Below, piece after piece: positions 63,469-64,000 of a stretch of 64,000 bases of DNA (positions are counted from its first letter, which is position 1; each line of letters opens with the position of its first letter). The DNA is taken from positions 1-64,000 of the forward strand of contig JAJTWY010000018.1 of assembly GCA_021463165.1 (NCBI GenBank), in the 5' to 3' direction. The notes below the pieces were generated by a model. That model made no database searches. It was not told the origin of the DNA and saw nothing but the letters and a program-made list of their open reading frames with translations. The position numbers and the translations under genes are program-made. Source of the stretch: Pyrinomonadaceae bacterium. GTDB lineage: Bacteria > Acidobacteriota > Blastocatellia > Pyrinomonadales > Pyrinomonadaceae.

Positions 63469-64000
63469 ATGTCGATCCGGAAGGATATTGAAACCGTTCT
63501 CAGCAACGCTGAAAAGCTGAATCCGCAACTGAACTCCTTTCTCTCAGTCGAAAGCGAGCATGCCCTCGCCCGTGCCGATTATCTGGAATCCGTCGATGGC
63601 CTCCTGCTTAAGGGCCTTGCGATCGCTGTCAAGGATAATATCTGCACAAAAGGCCTGCGCACGTCGTGCGGCTCGAGAATACTGCACAACTATCGGGCCC
63701 AGTTCGATGCAACCGCCGTTAAGCGGCTTAATGCCGCGGGAGCGGTGGTGGTCGGAAAAACGAACATGGACGAGTTTGCGATGGGGTCATCGAACGAGTC
63801 CTCGGCCTTCGGCCCCGTGATGAATCCGTGGGATCCGTCGAGGGTGCCGGGAGGCAGCTCAGGCGGCTCGGCGGCGGCGGTCGCATCGGGCGTGGTCAGA
63901 GTGGCGCTTGGTTCGGAAACCGGCGGCTCGGTACGTCAACCGGCATCGTTTTGCGGGATCGTCGGTTTGAAGCCAACCTACGGACGGATTTCACGTTACG
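63469..64000 (+). CDS. gatA: Glu-tRNA(Gln) amidotransferase subunit A (partial, cut by window end)
   Basis: Amidase-signature subunit that releases ammonia from glutamine for GatCAB. The first 177 codons are visible. [12 protein letters not shown] carries the catalytic Lys, and [14 protein letters not shown] and [15 protein letters not shown] carry the two serines of the Ser-cisSer-Lys triad. The usual Asp of SDTGGS is Glu here. The 3' end lies beyond the window. It begins one base after the lipoprotein stop. Confidence 0.96.
   Translation, partial: MSIRKDIETVLSNAEKLNPQLNSFLSVESEHALARADYLESVDGLLLKGLAIAVKDNICTKGLRTSCGSRILHNYRAQFDATAVKRLNAAGAVVVGKTNMDEFAMGSSNESSAFGPVMNPWDPSRVPGGSSGGSAAAVASGVVRVALGSETGGSVRQPASFCGIVGLKPTYGRISRY

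Noticed and set aside
1..64000. CRISPR array, insertion sequence or prophage
   Set aside because: No regularly spaced repeats, transposase, integrase or phage structural genes are visible anywhere in the window.

Overview
The window looks like bacterial chromosome from the Acidobacteriota, most likely class Blastocatellia. This is inferred from gene content, not from a marker phylogeny. Pointers are a VWFA-related protein of the acidobacterial type (25772-26878), a short ECF-like sigma factor of the kind common in Acidobacteriota and Planctomycetes (9546-10103), a very large Ser/Thr kinase with TPRs (15348-19565), a lamin-tail/CHRD/FG-GAP secreted protein (27109-29214), and many secreted peptidases. 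I see no rRNA, tRNA, CRISPR array, insertion sequence or prophage. Most of the window is core chromosome.

Layout. 1-744 is poorly explained sequence with one strong hairpin. 745-4397 is a tight plus-strand operon for ribosome assembly and housekeeping: obg, nadD, rsfS, rlmH, a DksA-type zinc-finger gene and comF, mostly with overlapping stops and starts. 4406-9416 holds a secreted sugar dehydrogenase, tsaD, a DUF2779 nuclease-like protein and a double TonB-C protein. 9546-19565 is a signalling and envelope stretch: ECF sigma, a VOC protein behind a LexA-like palindrome, three secreted proteins, and the kinase. 19699-26878 carries secreted hydrolases, deoB and the VWA protein. 27109-32030 holds the FG-GAP protein, trxA, and a yceI-alcohol dehydrogenase operon next to an Rrf2 regulator. 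32114-39469, all on the minus strand, holds a LysM lytic transglycosylase, lon, nrdR, a flippase-like membrane protein and an acyl-CoA dehydrogenase. 39687-47707, on the plus strand, holds an M24 peptidase, moeA-moaC, an M50 peptidase, an L,D-transpeptidase-like protein and uvrA. 47700-49810 holds a GerMN protein, a DUF2695 protein and an MFS transporter. 49951-58337 is an envelope-glycan-like locus. 58850-64000 holds folK-panB-panC, a redoxin without catalytic cysteines, maf, a DciA-like gene, gatC, a lipoprotein and the start of gatA.

How genes work together. The first operon couples ribosome maturation with NAD synthesis and a stringent-response-type factor. folK, panB and panC supply folate and pantothenate. 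gatC and gatA belong to the tRNA amidotransferase. At 49951-57052, two large multi-pass membrane proteins each end in an NHL-type beta-propeller. They converge on a methyltransferase and a DPM1-like glycosyltransferase with membrane anchors. I infer a lipid-linked sugar pathway whose membrane transferases carry an extracytoplasmic propeller; this is my best candidate for an undescribed system. The best-supported regulatory observation is an Rrf2 gene with a near-consensus promoter, TTGACA-N17-TATACT, whose -10 lies inside a TGTAA-N9-TTACA palindrome. The same palindrome recurs upstream of yceI.
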